From the NCBI GenBank assembly GCA_032160165.1, contig JAVHWA010000035.1, positions 62,001-126,000 on the forward strand: DNA of 64,000 nucleotides, in the 5' to 3' direction. This DNA is from QHXM01 sp032160165. GTDB taxonomy: Bacteria > Acidobacteriota > Blastocatellia > Pyrinomonadales > Pyrinomonadaceae. Below the pieces are notes generated by a model. The model worked only from the letters and a program-made list of their open reading frames with translations. It had not been told where the DNA came from and ran no database searches. Both the position numbers and the translations under genes were made by a program. How positions within the stretch are numbered: position 1 is the first letter of the stretch; each line of letters begins with the position of its first letter. Below are positions 16,923 to 25,106 of the stretch, piece by piece.

Positions 16923-17258
16923 TCAGGAGCGCGTCGCGTGTTCTATCAAGCGCGCTTCAATTTCGCGCCTGACCTCTTCACGGTCCTCTTCCAACTCATC
17001 CTTCTCGAACGTCTCGAACAAGGCGTACTGAGTATCCGAAACCAATCGCAGCTCCCAGGCCTCGCGCTCAGCGTGCGACGGACGCGAGAACCACAACGCG
17101 TCAACTGACGCTTCCTTCACCGCCGCGTCTTTCACAAGTTCCTGATCGGATGCACGCAATTCCATGAGGGTCTGAGGACAAACGAGCAGACGTTCGAGAC
17201 GCCAGCCGTGCTTGCCATAAGTCGCCATGATCTCGGCGATGCGTTCAAGCTGGCTCAT
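16923..17258 (-). CDS. Hypothetical protein
   Basis: A 111-residue acidic soluble protein. It begins MSQLERIAEIMATYGKHGWR, has a central beta-like stretch (RLERLLVCPQTLMELR), and ends in a charged helix (DELEEDREEVRREIEARLIE). It is convergent with the PDZ protein, whose stop is one base away. No domain is recognised. A terminator hairpin lies 20 bp upstream of its start. Confidence 0.7.
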   Translation of the reverse strand: MSQLERIAEIMATYGKHGWRLERLLVCPQTLMELRASDQELVKDAAVKEASVDALWFSRPSHAEREAWELRLVSDTQYALFETFEKDELEEDREEVRREIEARLIEHATRS

Positions 17259-17277
17259 AACCTGTTCCTACAAAGGA

Positions 17278-17308
17278 AGGCCAGCCGGGAACCATATTCG
17301 GCTGGCCT
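17278..17308 (-). terminator. Hairpin terminator after the 17343-17855 lipoprotein gene
   Basis: AGGCCAGCCG at 17278-17287 and its exact reverse complement CGGCTGGCCT at 17299-17308 form a 10 bp stem with an 11-base loop. On the minus strand the stem is followed by TTCCTTTG, a weak T-rich tail. It stands between the lipoprotein stop (17343) and the next gene start (17258). Confidence 0.7.
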
Positions 17309-17342
17309 CTCTCGCTTTTACTTCGCAATGCCTGCTCCCCGA

Positions 17343-17855
17343 TTACTCGCCGCGCTTATCAAAGGCGAGCTTCCAGGCGCCGTCTTCCTTCACAAAATGA
17401 AGAGTCTCCCACTTGTTGCCTTTTTCATCCTTGATTTCGAGCGTAGCCGAATCTCCCTCGATCTTTTCGTTGCGAGTCTCGGGAACCTCTGGGGGAACTT
17501 CCTTGTTGGCGGCCTCGAGCCCTTCGTCCATCACAGCGTCGACCGTCTTGTTGGTCCGCTTGGCCTGCTCTTCCATCATGGTCAACGTACCCTTCGAGAA
17601 GAGGCCTTTGACAGCAGCGGTGTCCTTTGCCTTGATCGCTTCGAAATACTCCCGAAAAGCATCGGTCGGGGTCGCGGCCGCACTCGACTTTGCAGAGGCC
17701 GACGGTTTCGGTTCCGGTGTGGCCGTTGGCTTGGACGTTCCATTGTTGCTGCCAGCCGAGTTCGCGGCGTTGGTGTTCGACGCAGCTTTGCATCCTGCCA
17801 GCAACGTGATGGCCGCTAATGCTACTGCCGCAAGCGCGGCGATCCGTAGTCTCAT
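17343..17855 (-). CDS. Lipoprotein with DUF4878-like domain
   Basis: A 170-residue lipoprotein. The lipobox LLAGC at about 18-22 follows a hydrophobic signal. A low-complexity Asn/Ser/Pro linker spans about 25-60. The C-terminal domain starts at about 62 (TPTDAFREYFEAIKAKDTAA) and ends KEDGAWKLAFDKRGE, a cystatin/NTF2-like layout typical of DUF4878 lipoproteins. The neighbouring gene 17988-18365 is a clear paralogue (shared patterns: KDxAALK, EEQAKKxxKPxDE, RNEKIxGDxATLE, KEDGxWKL), so this is a tandem duplication. The role is unknown; such proteins often assess envelope condition. Confidence 0.82.
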   Translation of the reverse strand: MRLRIAALAAVALAAITLLAGCKAASNTNAANSAGSNNGTSKPTATPEPKPSASAKSSAAATPTDAFREYFEAIKAKDTAAVKGLFSKGTLTMMEEQAKRTNKTVDAVMDEGLEAANKEVPPEVPETRNEKIEGDSATLEIKDEKGNKWETLHFVKEDGAWKLAFDKRGE

Positions 17856-17987
17856 ACTTGTCTCCTAATCTATGACCCGCTGTATTAACAGCGACAGCCG
17901 GTCCAGGTTGAAATCACGCTCATATAGAATGGCGCGCTCGTGGCCCATAACAGTCTGCGGGGCATCCAGCACGACAAAGCGCGCCGG

Positions 17988-18365
17988 CTAAGAATCCAGT
18001 TTCCAGACCCCATCTTCTTTCGTAAGCTTTGTGGGCCTCCAATTGTCAGAAGCGCCCTTTACCTCGAGCGTCGCCTTATCGCCATCTATCTTTTCATTTC
18101 GCACTTCGGGGAACGCAGGTGGAACATCGACGTCGACAAGGAATTCGTCGAACGGCTTGCCCGCTTTCTTCGCCTGCTCCTCGAGCTCAGCGAGCAGCTT
18201 TTTAGCGATCGTCTTCTTCAGCGCCGCGGCGTCTTTGCTCTTCGCGGCTTCATAAAAAGCTTTGAAGCCTTCTGTAGGTGTCTGGCTCTTCTTGCTGCAC
18301 GCCGCGGTCATCGCTATGACGACAAGCGCTACGAAGAGGAACGCGAGATGTTTGCGTAAGCTCAT
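17988..18365 (-). CDS. Lipoprotein, paralogue of 17343-17855
   Basis: A 125-residue lipoprotein with signal peptide and lipobox (VVIAMTAACSKKS). It lacks the long linker of its neighbour and goes straight into the DUF4878-like domain (PTEGFKAFYEAAKSKDAAAL, ending TKEDGVWKLDS). It lies 132 bp upstream on the same strand. The two probably arose by duplication and may be co-transcribed. Confidence 0.82.
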   Translation of the reverse strand: MSLRKHLAFLFVALVVIAMTAACSKKSQTPTEGFKAFYEAAKSKDAAALKKTIAKKLLAELEEQAKKAGKPFDEFLVDVDVPPAFPEVRNEKIDGDKATLEVKGASDNWRPTKLTKEDGVWKLDS

Positions 18366-18821
18366 AGTATCTCACCTGGTGAATTCGCTCAGCCCTACGT
18401 GACCCAAACCGTAAGTTTGCGCTTTGACATCGGGCGTTCCTGCCCTGGAAGTACCGGCGACAGCCTGCATTTATTTCTGAACAGCCAGCCGTTTCACACG
18501 CAAACTAACAGTTTGCGCTACATTACCGTTTGCATGGAATCTGAGAGCTGCGAAGTATACATCATTCAAGCGCAAGACCTATAGACGCGACAGAAATTTG
18601 TCCATTGAATCATTTGTTCACTGTTCATTGACCTGCTTGTTTCTGCGCAAACGAGTGGGTGCTTCGGAACGATAAATCGATGACTAAATAAATCTCCATC
18701 GCCGCCTCTTGTTGACCTCGCCAGTCGCGGCCAATTATGATCCATGACGAGAACAAGGAACTGGTGCCAGACTTCCAATTGTCGCTAACTGCGGCGCTCG
18801 CCACCATATTCCGTATTTGCT
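18366..18821. repeat. Intergenic region with GTTTGCGC hairpin repeats
   Basis: This gap of 456 bp between divergent genes has no convincing gene. CGCAAACTAACAGTTTGCG at 18499-18517 is a hairpin with a five-base loop. A related half-copy (CCGTAAGTTTGCGC) lies at about 18409-18422, and GGGCGTTCCTGCCC near 18433 forms another hairpin. This resembles the family A repeats elsewhere. The right half (18540-18820) shows nothing I can name. Confidence 0.55.
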
Positions 18822-18830
18822 TTGAACCGG

Positions 18831-19892
18831 ATGTTACGTTCAGAATTCGCCTTTCGACTGCTCCGGCCCTCGCGCGCGCGACGCTCGCGGACCGGCGCCT
18901 CATTGTCTTTCGCTCTGGTGGTGCTGATGCTTGGATCAGTAATCGGCGTGGGTTGCGCTTCAGTAACCAGCAAGACCGCGGACCCGCTTCGAGATCAATC
19001 TCGTCCGGGCAAACTGAACGCGGCCAATACGACTTTGGACGAGAGCGGATCGGCGAGTCCGTCAGACAAGAAAGATATGCCGGATAACAACGAGAGAGAG
19101 AACATTGCTCCGTCCCCGTTTTATGCCGCGCTCGAACTCGCGCTCAAGCGGCGCAAGCTGAAGCTCGCCGATGTCTGCGACGTTAGTGACCCAGTCTCGC
19201 GCCGCGTGCTGGAAGACTATGGGGCGATGTTTCTTACGGACGCCGTCGTTTTGCCTCCGCCTGTCTGCATGTTTGCCAACGAGGAAGCTGTCGACACCTT
19301 TCAGGCCGAGGCCCAATTCACACCTGCGTCTATCGGCGGAGCGCGAATAGAGTTGCAACCCGCGGCGATGAGGGCCCTGCTCGCCGCCCGCGAAGAGGCG
19401 GTTAAGGCCGGCCTGAACATCACGCCGCGTGGCGGCTCAGAGGCGGCTCGCCGAAGCTACGAAGACACTTCGCGTTTATGGAATACACGTTTCTTTCCTG
19501 CGCTCGCACATTGGAACAGCCTCGGCCGTCTCTCGAAAGAAGAGGTCGCGCGACTGCGGAGCCTTCCACAGAGCGATCAGGTTCGCGAGGTACTGGAGCT
19601 AGAGAAGAAAGGCATCTTCTTTAGCAAAGACTTTTCCAAGTCGATCCTTTACTCGATAGCGGCGCCGGGAACATCGCAGCACATCGCGATGCTCGCACTC
19701 GATGTAGACCAGTTCGGTGATGCTCGCGTGCGACGTATCCTAGCCCGTCACGGGTGGTTTCAGACGGTCAAGAGCGATCTGCCGCATTTCACGTTTCTTG
19801 GACTCGAAGAAAAGGACTTGCCGGCGCGTGGGTTGCGCTCTGTCGTTGTTGGCAACCAGGTGTTCTGGATTCCAAACGTCGGCGTAGAATAA
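18831..19892 (+). CDS. Putative M15-type (VanY-like) peptidase, lipoprotein
   Basis: A 353-residue exported protein. A basic start leads to a hydrophobic segment (SLSFALVVLMLGSVIGVGCA) ending in a lipobox-like Gly-Val-Gly-Cys. The catalytic-type region reads YSIAAPGTSQHIAMLALDVD, close to the M15 motif Ser-x-His-x-x-Gly-x-Ala-x-Asp, but Met stands where Gly is usual. A later LPHFTFLG could supply the second zinc His. M15 enzymes cut D-Ala-containing peptidoglycan ends. The changed Gly means activity is uncertain. A TTG three codons upstream (18822) is an alternative start. Confidence 0.65.
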   Translation: MLRSEFAFRLLRPSRARRSRTGASLSFALVVLMLGSVIGVGCASVTSKTADPLRDQSRPGKLNAANTTLDESGSASPSDKKDMPDNNERENIAPSPFYAALELALKRRKLKLADVCDVSDPVSRRVLEDYGAMFLTDAVVLPPPVCMFANEEAVDTFQAEAQFTPASIGGARIELQPAAMRALLAAREEAVKAGLNITPRGGSEAARRSYEDTSRLWNTRFFPALAHWNSLGRLSKEEVARLRSLPQSDQVREVLELEKKGIFFSKDFSKSILYSIAAPGTSQHIAMLALDVDQFGDARVRRILARHGWFQTVKSDLPHFTFLGLEEKDLPARGLRSVVVGNQVFWIPNVGVE

Positions 19893-19902
19893 TCGAAGAC
19901 GA

Positions 19903-20880
19903 ATGCAGCGTTGCCCCACATGCCAGCTCACCTACGTCGATCCTACACTTAGATACTGTCTGGAAGACGGCACCGCGCTGATCAACGATCCGTCGAGCGC
20001 CGCGGACCAAACCTTATCGATGGACGCCGGATCCCCCGGCGGCGAGCCCCCGCCAACGGAGATTCTCGACTTTGGCGTGCCTCCGACTGTGCGCTCCTAT
20101 GAAGACGAAGCAACCGCGCAAAGGATAAAAGCCGGCGCGACCGCGAGGCAGCAGGCGCGACGTACCATCAATGACTTTCCAAACGTCGTCGCAGGGCCTG
20201 CGCCGCTGGCGCGCAAAACGACGTCGGTGGTCGCGATAACTGCAATCGCAACGGTTCTTGTGCTGGCGGTTGGTGGACTTGGCGCTTGGCTGCTGATGAG
20301 GGACAAGGGCACGCAACCTGGGACAAACACTCGAGTAGAAAACGGATCGTCGAGCAATACTTCAAATACATCGAATAACACCGGGCCGGGCTCGATGAAC
20401 GGCAACTCGAACGGAGGCTCAGTCGTCACGTCGACGCCCCTTCCGACTCCTACGCCTCCGACCACTCCGACGGTCACACCTCAACCGACCGCTTCTACGG
20501 ACAGTTCGTCAGCGCGCAGGGAGGTGCTTGAGGCTTTGAATGGCTGGACCGAGACGATGCGGCGGGCAGATCTCAACGGACACATGGCCTATTACGCGAG
20601 CACGCTACACACCTACTACAACGCTCGTAACTACAGCTCCGCCGGCGTGCGCGCGAATGTCGCACGGGCGTTCGCAAAGTACAGTTCGTTTGATGTGAAG
20701 TTGAGCAACGTCCAGGTCGACGTCGACCCCTCGGGTACGAGCGCAATCGCTAGCTTCACGAAAAGTTTTGTCTTCAGCGGCGGCGCTGATCCCTATACAG
20801 GTTCGGGGCTCAACCGTTTCTGGTTCGAGAAGATTGGCGGGCGCTGGTTGATAACCGGCGAAAAGGACCTTGGGAATTAG
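19903..20880 (+). CDS. Zinc-ribbon membrane protein with NTF2-like outer domain
   Basis: A 325-residue protein starting 10 bp after the M15-like gene, so probably co-transcribed. Residues 4-20 form a zinc ribbon with three cysteines visible (CPTCQLTYVDPTLRYCLEDG). A membrane helix spans about 108-130 (VVAITAIATVLVLAVGGLGA). A long Thr/Pro/Asn-rich linker (about 140-200) leads to an NTF2/SnoaL-like domain (VLEALNGWTETMRRADLNGH to GGRWLITGEKD). The plan mirrors the zinc ribbon, helix and outer domain of 15887-16921. Function is unknown. Confidence 0.82.
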   Translation: MQRCPTCQLTYVDPTLRYCLEDGTALINDPSSAADQTLSMDAGSPGGEPPPTEILDFGVPPTVRSYEDEATAQRIKAGATARQQARRTINDFPNVVAGPAPLARKTTSVVAITAIATVLVLAVGGLGAWLLMRDKGTQPGTNTRVENGSSSNTSNTSNNTGPGSMNGNSNGGSVVTSTPLPTPTPPTTPTVTPQPTASTDSSSARREVLEALNGWTETMRRADLNGHMAYYASTLHTYYNARNYSSAGVRANVARAFAKYSSFDVKLSNVQVDVDPSGTSAIASFTKSFVFSGGADPYTGSGLNRFWFEKIGGRWLITGEKDLGN

Positions 20881-20976
20881 ATCAGGGGCCAACGGAGAGC
20901 CACTGATGCTGGCATACACCATTTGCAAATCAACCTAAGCGGCCTTGGGGTATCAGGTGTCGTGAGCGTTGTCGAG

Positions 20977-21091
20977 CGGGTCAGAACCGCCTGCGTCAGC
21001 GGGCGGAACGAAGTGGGGCTTAACACAGTTTTCGGTTGACTCGATCACTTCGCACTTTGTCCCAGCCGGTTACGCAGCTGGTTCTGACCCG
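20977..21091. repeat. Family A paired inverted repeat (GGGTCAGAACC type)
   Basis: CGGGTCAGAACCGCCTGCGT (from 20977, arm to 21006) returns in reverse at 21062-21091 (CCAGCCGGTTACGCAGCTGG, then TTCTGACCCG). The two arms differ at a handful of bases, with a 55 bp spacer. A short reverse pair inside each arm can fold alone. This word is, from memory, common in acidobacterial intergenic DNA. The rest of the gap 20881-21231 shows nothing else. Confidence 0.8.
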
Positions 21092-21231
21092 ATTGCGCGG
21101 AACTCGTTACCAGTCTACATTCTTGTACACGCGCGGAGTAACGCTGACATGAATGAAGGGTAAGTCCCGAAAGCCGGCAGGCGCACAATCGTCGGCTGCC
21201 TGAGCCGCAATAACAGTTTCCGGGAGGATTA

Positions 21232-21675
21232 ATGCGAATCAAACTCGTGACTATGCTGTTGCTGGTTTCTCTGGCGGTGCTTTTGCTCAATGGTTGCGGC
21301 AAGACCGCTTCTAACAAGACGACCACGACAAACGCAACTGCCAGCCCGAAGGCGACGGCTGAAGTATCCAAGTCGCCGTCGGGCACCAGCGTTGGGACAA
21401 AGATTTCCACCCCAGACGCCGCGGCAAATGGGCTCCTGGAGGCATGGAAGACGAAAGACGAGTCTGAGGCGGCGAAATACGCGACCGAGGCTGCTTTCAA
21501 AAAACTCTTCAAGGAAGGCGACGGACCCGAAGGCTTGTCGTCGCAAGGTTGCAGTGACGAAGATAAAACCTATGACTGCGCTTACACGTACGAGGGTGGC
21601 GCGTTGATCATGCACGTCAAAGGGGACGAGGCGGCTGGCTACAAGGTTGACTCGATAGAATTCATCGCAGACTAA
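21232..21675 (+). CDS. Small lipoprotein
   Basis: A 147-residue lipoprotein with lipobox LLLNGC at about 18-23 and a strong ribosome site (GGGAGG) before the ATG. A Thr/Lys/Ser linker leads to a compact domain of about 85 residues (DAAANGLLEAWKTKDESEAA to GYKVDSIEFIAD) with two cysteines (SQGCSDEDKTYDCAYTY) that could form a disulfide. The arrangement is like the two lipoproteins at 17343-18365, but sequence similarity is not obvious. The next gene follows after 17 bp. Confidence 0.78.
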   Translation: MRIKLVTMLLLVSLAVLLLNGCGKTASNKTTTTNATASPKATAEVSKSPSGTSVGTKISTPDAAANGLLEAWKTKDESEAAKYATEAAFKKLFKEGDGPEGLSSQGCSDEDKTYDCAYTYEGGALIMHVKGDEAAGYKVDSIEFIAD

Positions 21676-21692
21676 TTCGGGAGAAAAACATA

Positions 21693-22085
21693 ATGCTGAA
21701 TCGATACCAGGCAGGTACAGGTAAAGTCATTTTGGGAGTCATGCTTTTGTTGTCGACGACGGTCTTTGCCGGCGCGCAGAGCGACCGAACGCGGCGCGTT
21801 CGCTTCCCGCGAGGTCGAACGACGACGGTCATCAAGGATGCGGTCGTGCGCGGCACGGTGGATCGCTACATTCTGGGCGCGAGAAAAGGCCAAACGTTGA
21901 CCGTGCACATCACGTCGGTCGAGGACAACGCGGTCTTTGATGTTCACCGCAGTGGATCCAAGGCGAAACTGGCAGAGGAATCTACGGACTGGACCGGCGT
22001 GTTGCCGCGCACGGGTGATTACGTGATCGAGGTTGGCGGCACCAGGGGCAACGCGACCTACACGCTGGAAGTAACGATCAGGTAG
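21693..22085 (+). CDS. Secreted protein with PPC-like beta domain
   Basis: A 130-residue exported protein. The signal peptide ends VFAGAQ. The mature part is a beta sandwich with motifs of bacterial pre-peptidase C-terminal (PPC) domains: VVRGTVDRYILGARKGQTLT, VHITSVEDNAVFDVHRSG, and TGDYVIEVGGTRGNATYTLE. PPC domains usually sit at the end of secreted proteases; here the domain stands alone. It is 17 bp downstream of the small lipoprotein and probably in the same operon. Confidence 0.82.
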   Translation: MLNRYQAGTGKVILGVMLLLSTTVFAGAQSDRTRRVRFPRGRTTTVIKDAVVRGTVDRYILGARKGQTLTVHITSVEDNAVFDVHRSGSKAKLAEESTDWTGVLPRTGDYVIEVGGTRGNATYTLEVTIR

Positions 22086-22190
22086 TAAGGCTGGCGTGGC
22101 TGATCGGCAGGAACCGCGGATCGCCGCTCAGGAAGTTAAGCGAATGTCCTCAGCTTTGGCGGACTCGCTCTGCGCTGGACGTCGTGGCAG

Positions 22191-22327
22191 TGAGGTCAGT
22201 ACCGTAACGCGGTAGCGTCGGGTCATGACTCCCAATCATTATCGACTTATGGCGTCGAGGTTGTGACTGTTGTGCTTCACTTCGGACAAGCTAGACCCGA
22301 CGCTACCGCGTTACGGTACTGACCTCA
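22191..22327. repeat. Perfect 34 bp inverted repeat, family A
   Basis: The arm at 22191-22224 (TGAGGTCAGTACCGTAACGC, then GGTAGCGTCGGGTC) is repeated without mismatch as its reverse complement at 22294-22327. The spacer is 69 bp. Each arm contains a palindrome (ACCGTAACGCGGT). The perfect match implies recent insertion or active correction. There is no gene in 22086-22626; the rest of that gap shows nothing else recognisable. Confidence 0.9.
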
Positions 22328-22626
22328 TCATGAAGCGGCTCGCGATCTGATTGACTCTGAATGTTCTGCGCTTGAGAATCAAGCGATAGCTCTGACTTCG
22401 CCGACCTTCCTTGCGACGACAAGGGTTTCCCAGTGCCCACTATTTTCCTTCGCCTGGCGACGCGGAAATGCTAGACTACGCCCTCGCCTTTTCCACTTCG
22501 AATGAGGCGCGCCCCTCTCCCGTATCGCACGGGCTTTTACCGACATTTTTAACTCGCCGCACGACCCGCGCCCTGGTCTCCCCTTAGCTTGGTCCTGCGA
22601 CCTCTTGTCCCGAAAAGAGGATCACC

Positions 22627-24225
22627 ATGGATGTCCCCCAAATCATCGCCGGCCGATTCCGCATTGAGTGTGAGATCGGGACGGGCGGCATGGGCACTGT
22701 TTACCGCGCAACACAACTTGGCCTCGAGCGCCCCGTCGCCGTTAAGATCATCAAGCCTGAGTTCGCTTCCGACCCGGACGTTGCCGATCGCTTTATGCGC
22801 GAAGCACGTACCATGGCGCGCCTTCGTCATCCGCACGCCGCGATGATATTCGACGCCGGCAACCTGCCGGACGGTCGTCATTTCATTATCATGGAGTTCG
22901 TCGAGGGGCTTACGCTTTCAGAGACCCTGGAACGGGAAGGTCGCTTTGCTGCGGAACGCGCCGTAAAGATCGCTTCAGACATCTGCAACGTCCTGGCCGA
23001 AGCCCATGCTCTCGGCATAGTCCACCGCGACCTTAAGCCTTCAAACATCATGATCAACGATCGCGGTATTTGCGTGCTTGATTTCGGCGTGGCCAAAGTG
23101 CTGGCGACGTCAGCGGATTCCACGCAAACCCACGCCACCACCGGCTCAGGTGTCATTGTTGGAACGCCGCGATACATGTCGCCCGAACAGTGTCTGGGAC
23201 AGCGAATCGGTGCCCGCAGCGACCTTTATAGCCTCGGCGTCTTGCTCTACGAGATGCTGGCAGGCCGTCCACCTTTTACAGATCCCTTGGCGTCGGCCGT
23301 GCTTGTCAAACAGGCGACTGCGCTTCCACCGCCGCTGCCAAAGCTACGACCAGACATTCCTCGCGCTCTGGTCGTGGCGGTCCACACATTGCTCGCTAAA
23401 CGACCGGATGACCGGCCGAAAGATGCCAGGGCAGCCCAGAAACTCCTGGAGAGTACCGTCGCCAGGCCGGGGCGTGTGCTACCAGAGTCGCAGCCCTTTT
23501 CTTCGACCGTCGCGGCCCTTGCTACCGGCCGCAGCTTATTTTCTCGTGCCGCGACCGTCGTGGGCCTGATAGCAGTCTTCGGCCTGGGCCTTTTGGTCTG
23601 GGGACGCAGCGCACAAACGAAACAAGCTACCACATCGCCGGAGAACCCTTCGGCATCGGCGCCGGCAGCCGCGTCGCTTGAACCTTCGATGACTGGTGCG
23701 CGCCTGCAGAAGGTTGCTACCTCAGAACCCCTCTCGGTTGATGTAGCTCGTAATCTCGTCAGCTCGGTTTCGCACGGAGACGAGATCGGTGATGTGCGCG
23801 TTGTCAAAACCGACCAGAAGAAAGGTCATGCAGTCGTAGCCATTCATAATGAATCAGGCGAAGGGACTACCCATCTCTTCGTGATGGAGAATCGAGGCGG
23901 AAGTTATCGCGTAACCAGTCGCGCCCCGCTCGATACTGCGGAGTTTCGTGGCGCCAGTTGGATATCAGCCAGCGAAGACATCGATGGCGACGGCTATGAC
24001 GAGGTGATCTGCACCGGGTCGAAAGCGAGAGGACGCGACTCGGGATATAGGATTGTGCTCTATGCTCCACGCACGCGCCGGACTTACAGCATGCGCATAG
24101 AGAACCGTTCAGGCGACCCGCGGCGACTTCGAGCGACCTTCTCCAGAGACGCGCTCGCGCCCGAAGCGTCACGATATCGCGCTGCTCTGCAGAGACACGC
24201 GCGACTGGCGATTGCCGCGCTGTAA
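22627..24225 (+). CDS. Serine/threonine protein kinase 1 with FG-GAP-like outer domain
   Basis: A 532-residue PknB-type kinase. Kinase motifs are complete: Gly loop EIGTGGMGTVYRA, VAVKII Lys, catalytic loop VHRDLKPSNIM, DFG in VLDFGVAKV, and GTPRYMSPEQ. A single membrane helix lies at about 308-328 (TVVGLIAVFGLGLLVWG). The outer part has a short linker and a domain with a calcium-type Asp loop (SEDIDGDGYDEVICTGSK) like FG-GAP/VCBS repeats. Kinase 4 (46303) has a similar loop. The enzyme probably senses an envelope signal and phosphorylates cytoplasmic targets. The start has an AGAGGA site. Confidence 0.95.
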   Translation: MDVPQIIAGRFRIECEIGTGGMGTVYRATQLGLERPVAVKIIKPEFASDPDVADRFMREARTMARLRHPHAAMIFDAGNLPDGRHFIIMEFVEGLTLSETLEREGRFAAERAVKIASDICNVLAEAHALGIVHRDLKPSNIMINDRGICVLDFGVAKVLATSADSTQTHATTGSGVIVGTPRYMSPEQCLGQRIGARSDLYSLGVLLYEMLAGRPPFTDPLASAVLVKQATALPPPLPKLRPDIPRALVVAVHTLLAKRPDDRPKDARAAQKLLESTVARPGRVLPESQPFSSTVAALATGRSLFSRAATVVGLIAVFGLGLLVWGRSAQTKQATTSPENPSASAPAAASLEPSMTGARLQKVATSEPLSVDVARNLVSSVSHGDEIGDVRVVKTDQKKGHAVVAIHNESGEGTTHLFVMENRGGSYRVTSRAPLDTAEFRGASWISASEDIDGDGYDEVICTGSKARGRDSGYRIVLYAPRTRRTYSMRIENRSGDPRRLRATFSRDALAPEASRYRAALQRHARLAIAAL

Positions 24226-24245
24226 GCCAACGAGGGCTTCGTAGC

Positions 24246-24707
24246 TTATTTTGGCTTGCCTGATCGATTGGATGCAGATCGCCTAACCTCCCAATCCTCG
24301 ACCTCGCCGTCGACGATTTTGAATAACGGGTGGGGATGTGGTTCGGCTATCGATCTTATCTCACGATACTTTTTAGCGTCCCTCAGCTTTAGCTTTCCTT
24401 TCAGGTGTCTCCACTCGTAAAGAACCTGCCCCCGCGTGCAGACAATCTCGCCGTCGAACTCCACAGGAGCGATCTTCGCCTGGTTGAACCGGTAGTTGCG
24501 ACGAGTCGCCTCGTCATAGACAGCCCGAAGATAACTTGAGATCGCGCCGATCGAGTCGGAAGAGGATTTGAATCGATTGAGCTGAGGGTGGCTGAGATAG
24601 CCTCTGGTTTCGCCTCTCAGGACTTTCTGCGCCAGCAGCCCTTCGCGCCAGACGGCAAGCAGGCCCCTGGTGTCGAGGTATTGGGGGTGGATAGTCCACA
24701 ATCTCAT
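24246..24707 (-). CDS. Pyrimidine dimer DNA glycosylase/endonuclease V family protein
   Basis: A 153-residue protein. The start is placed at the internal ATG giving MRLWTIHPQYLDTRGLLAVW; a longer form adds four residues. Family motifs include the N-terminal MRLW-xIHP-xYLD, GLLAQKVLRGETRGYLSHPQ and the RYNQAKI-like RNYRFNQAKI. These match the Pyr_excise family (T4 endonuclease V relatives). In T4 EndoV the N-terminal amine is catalytic after Met removal; here residue 2 is Arg instead of Thr, so a strict glycosylase mechanism is in doubt. It is convergent with kinase 1. Confidence 0.8.
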   Translation of the reverse strand: MRLWTIHPQYLDTRGLLAVWREGLLAQKVLRGETRGYLSHPQLNRFKSSSDSIGAISSYLRAVYDEATRRNYRFNQAKIAPVEFDGEIVCTRGQVLYEWRHLKGKLKLRDAKKYREIRSIAEPHPHPLFKIVDGEVEDWEVRRSASNRSGKPK

Positions 24708-24880
24708 AGGTCCACACACTTCGCGCTATTCGCATTCATCGATGAAAGACTTGAGGGCAGATGATAGTTCTGCGCGCGACCGTGCGCAAAGTTGCGGTAA
24801 GCGACGTGGTCCTCGCGCGCCGACAGTGGAGTGAGCGGCGCAAACGAAGGACCTGGCGGAATCCGTGCGGAGGAACTATT

Positions 24881-24933
24881 CACGAAGCCGCCGGGATTGA
24901 CACGAAAAGGGAAATGTTTCGTGCCGCTTCGTG
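24881..24933. repeat. Nested hairpin (CACGAAGC / GCTTCGTG) in the gap before icd
   Basis: CACGAAGC pairs with GCTTCGTG, and inside them CACGAAA pairs with TTTCGTG, giving a nested stem-loop. The gap 24708-25106 otherwise has no supported gene; a 118-residue frame across it has poor composition and no start signal. The hairpin could act in the 5' region of icd, but the distance (about 170 bp) makes a repeat more likely. Confidence 0.5.
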
Positions 24934-25106
24934 TGAACTAGTAGACGGATCCCGCCTAGGCGAACAATGCGAGATAACTATGCATTTCCAAATTGGGACA
25001 TTAACCGTTTTCAGGCGTCGTTGCCTGAGCCACCGCTTATGGCTTATATTGCTCTCCTCTCAAACAAGGCAATTCAGAACCACGGTCGAAAGGTGCAGTT
25101 ATCAAA

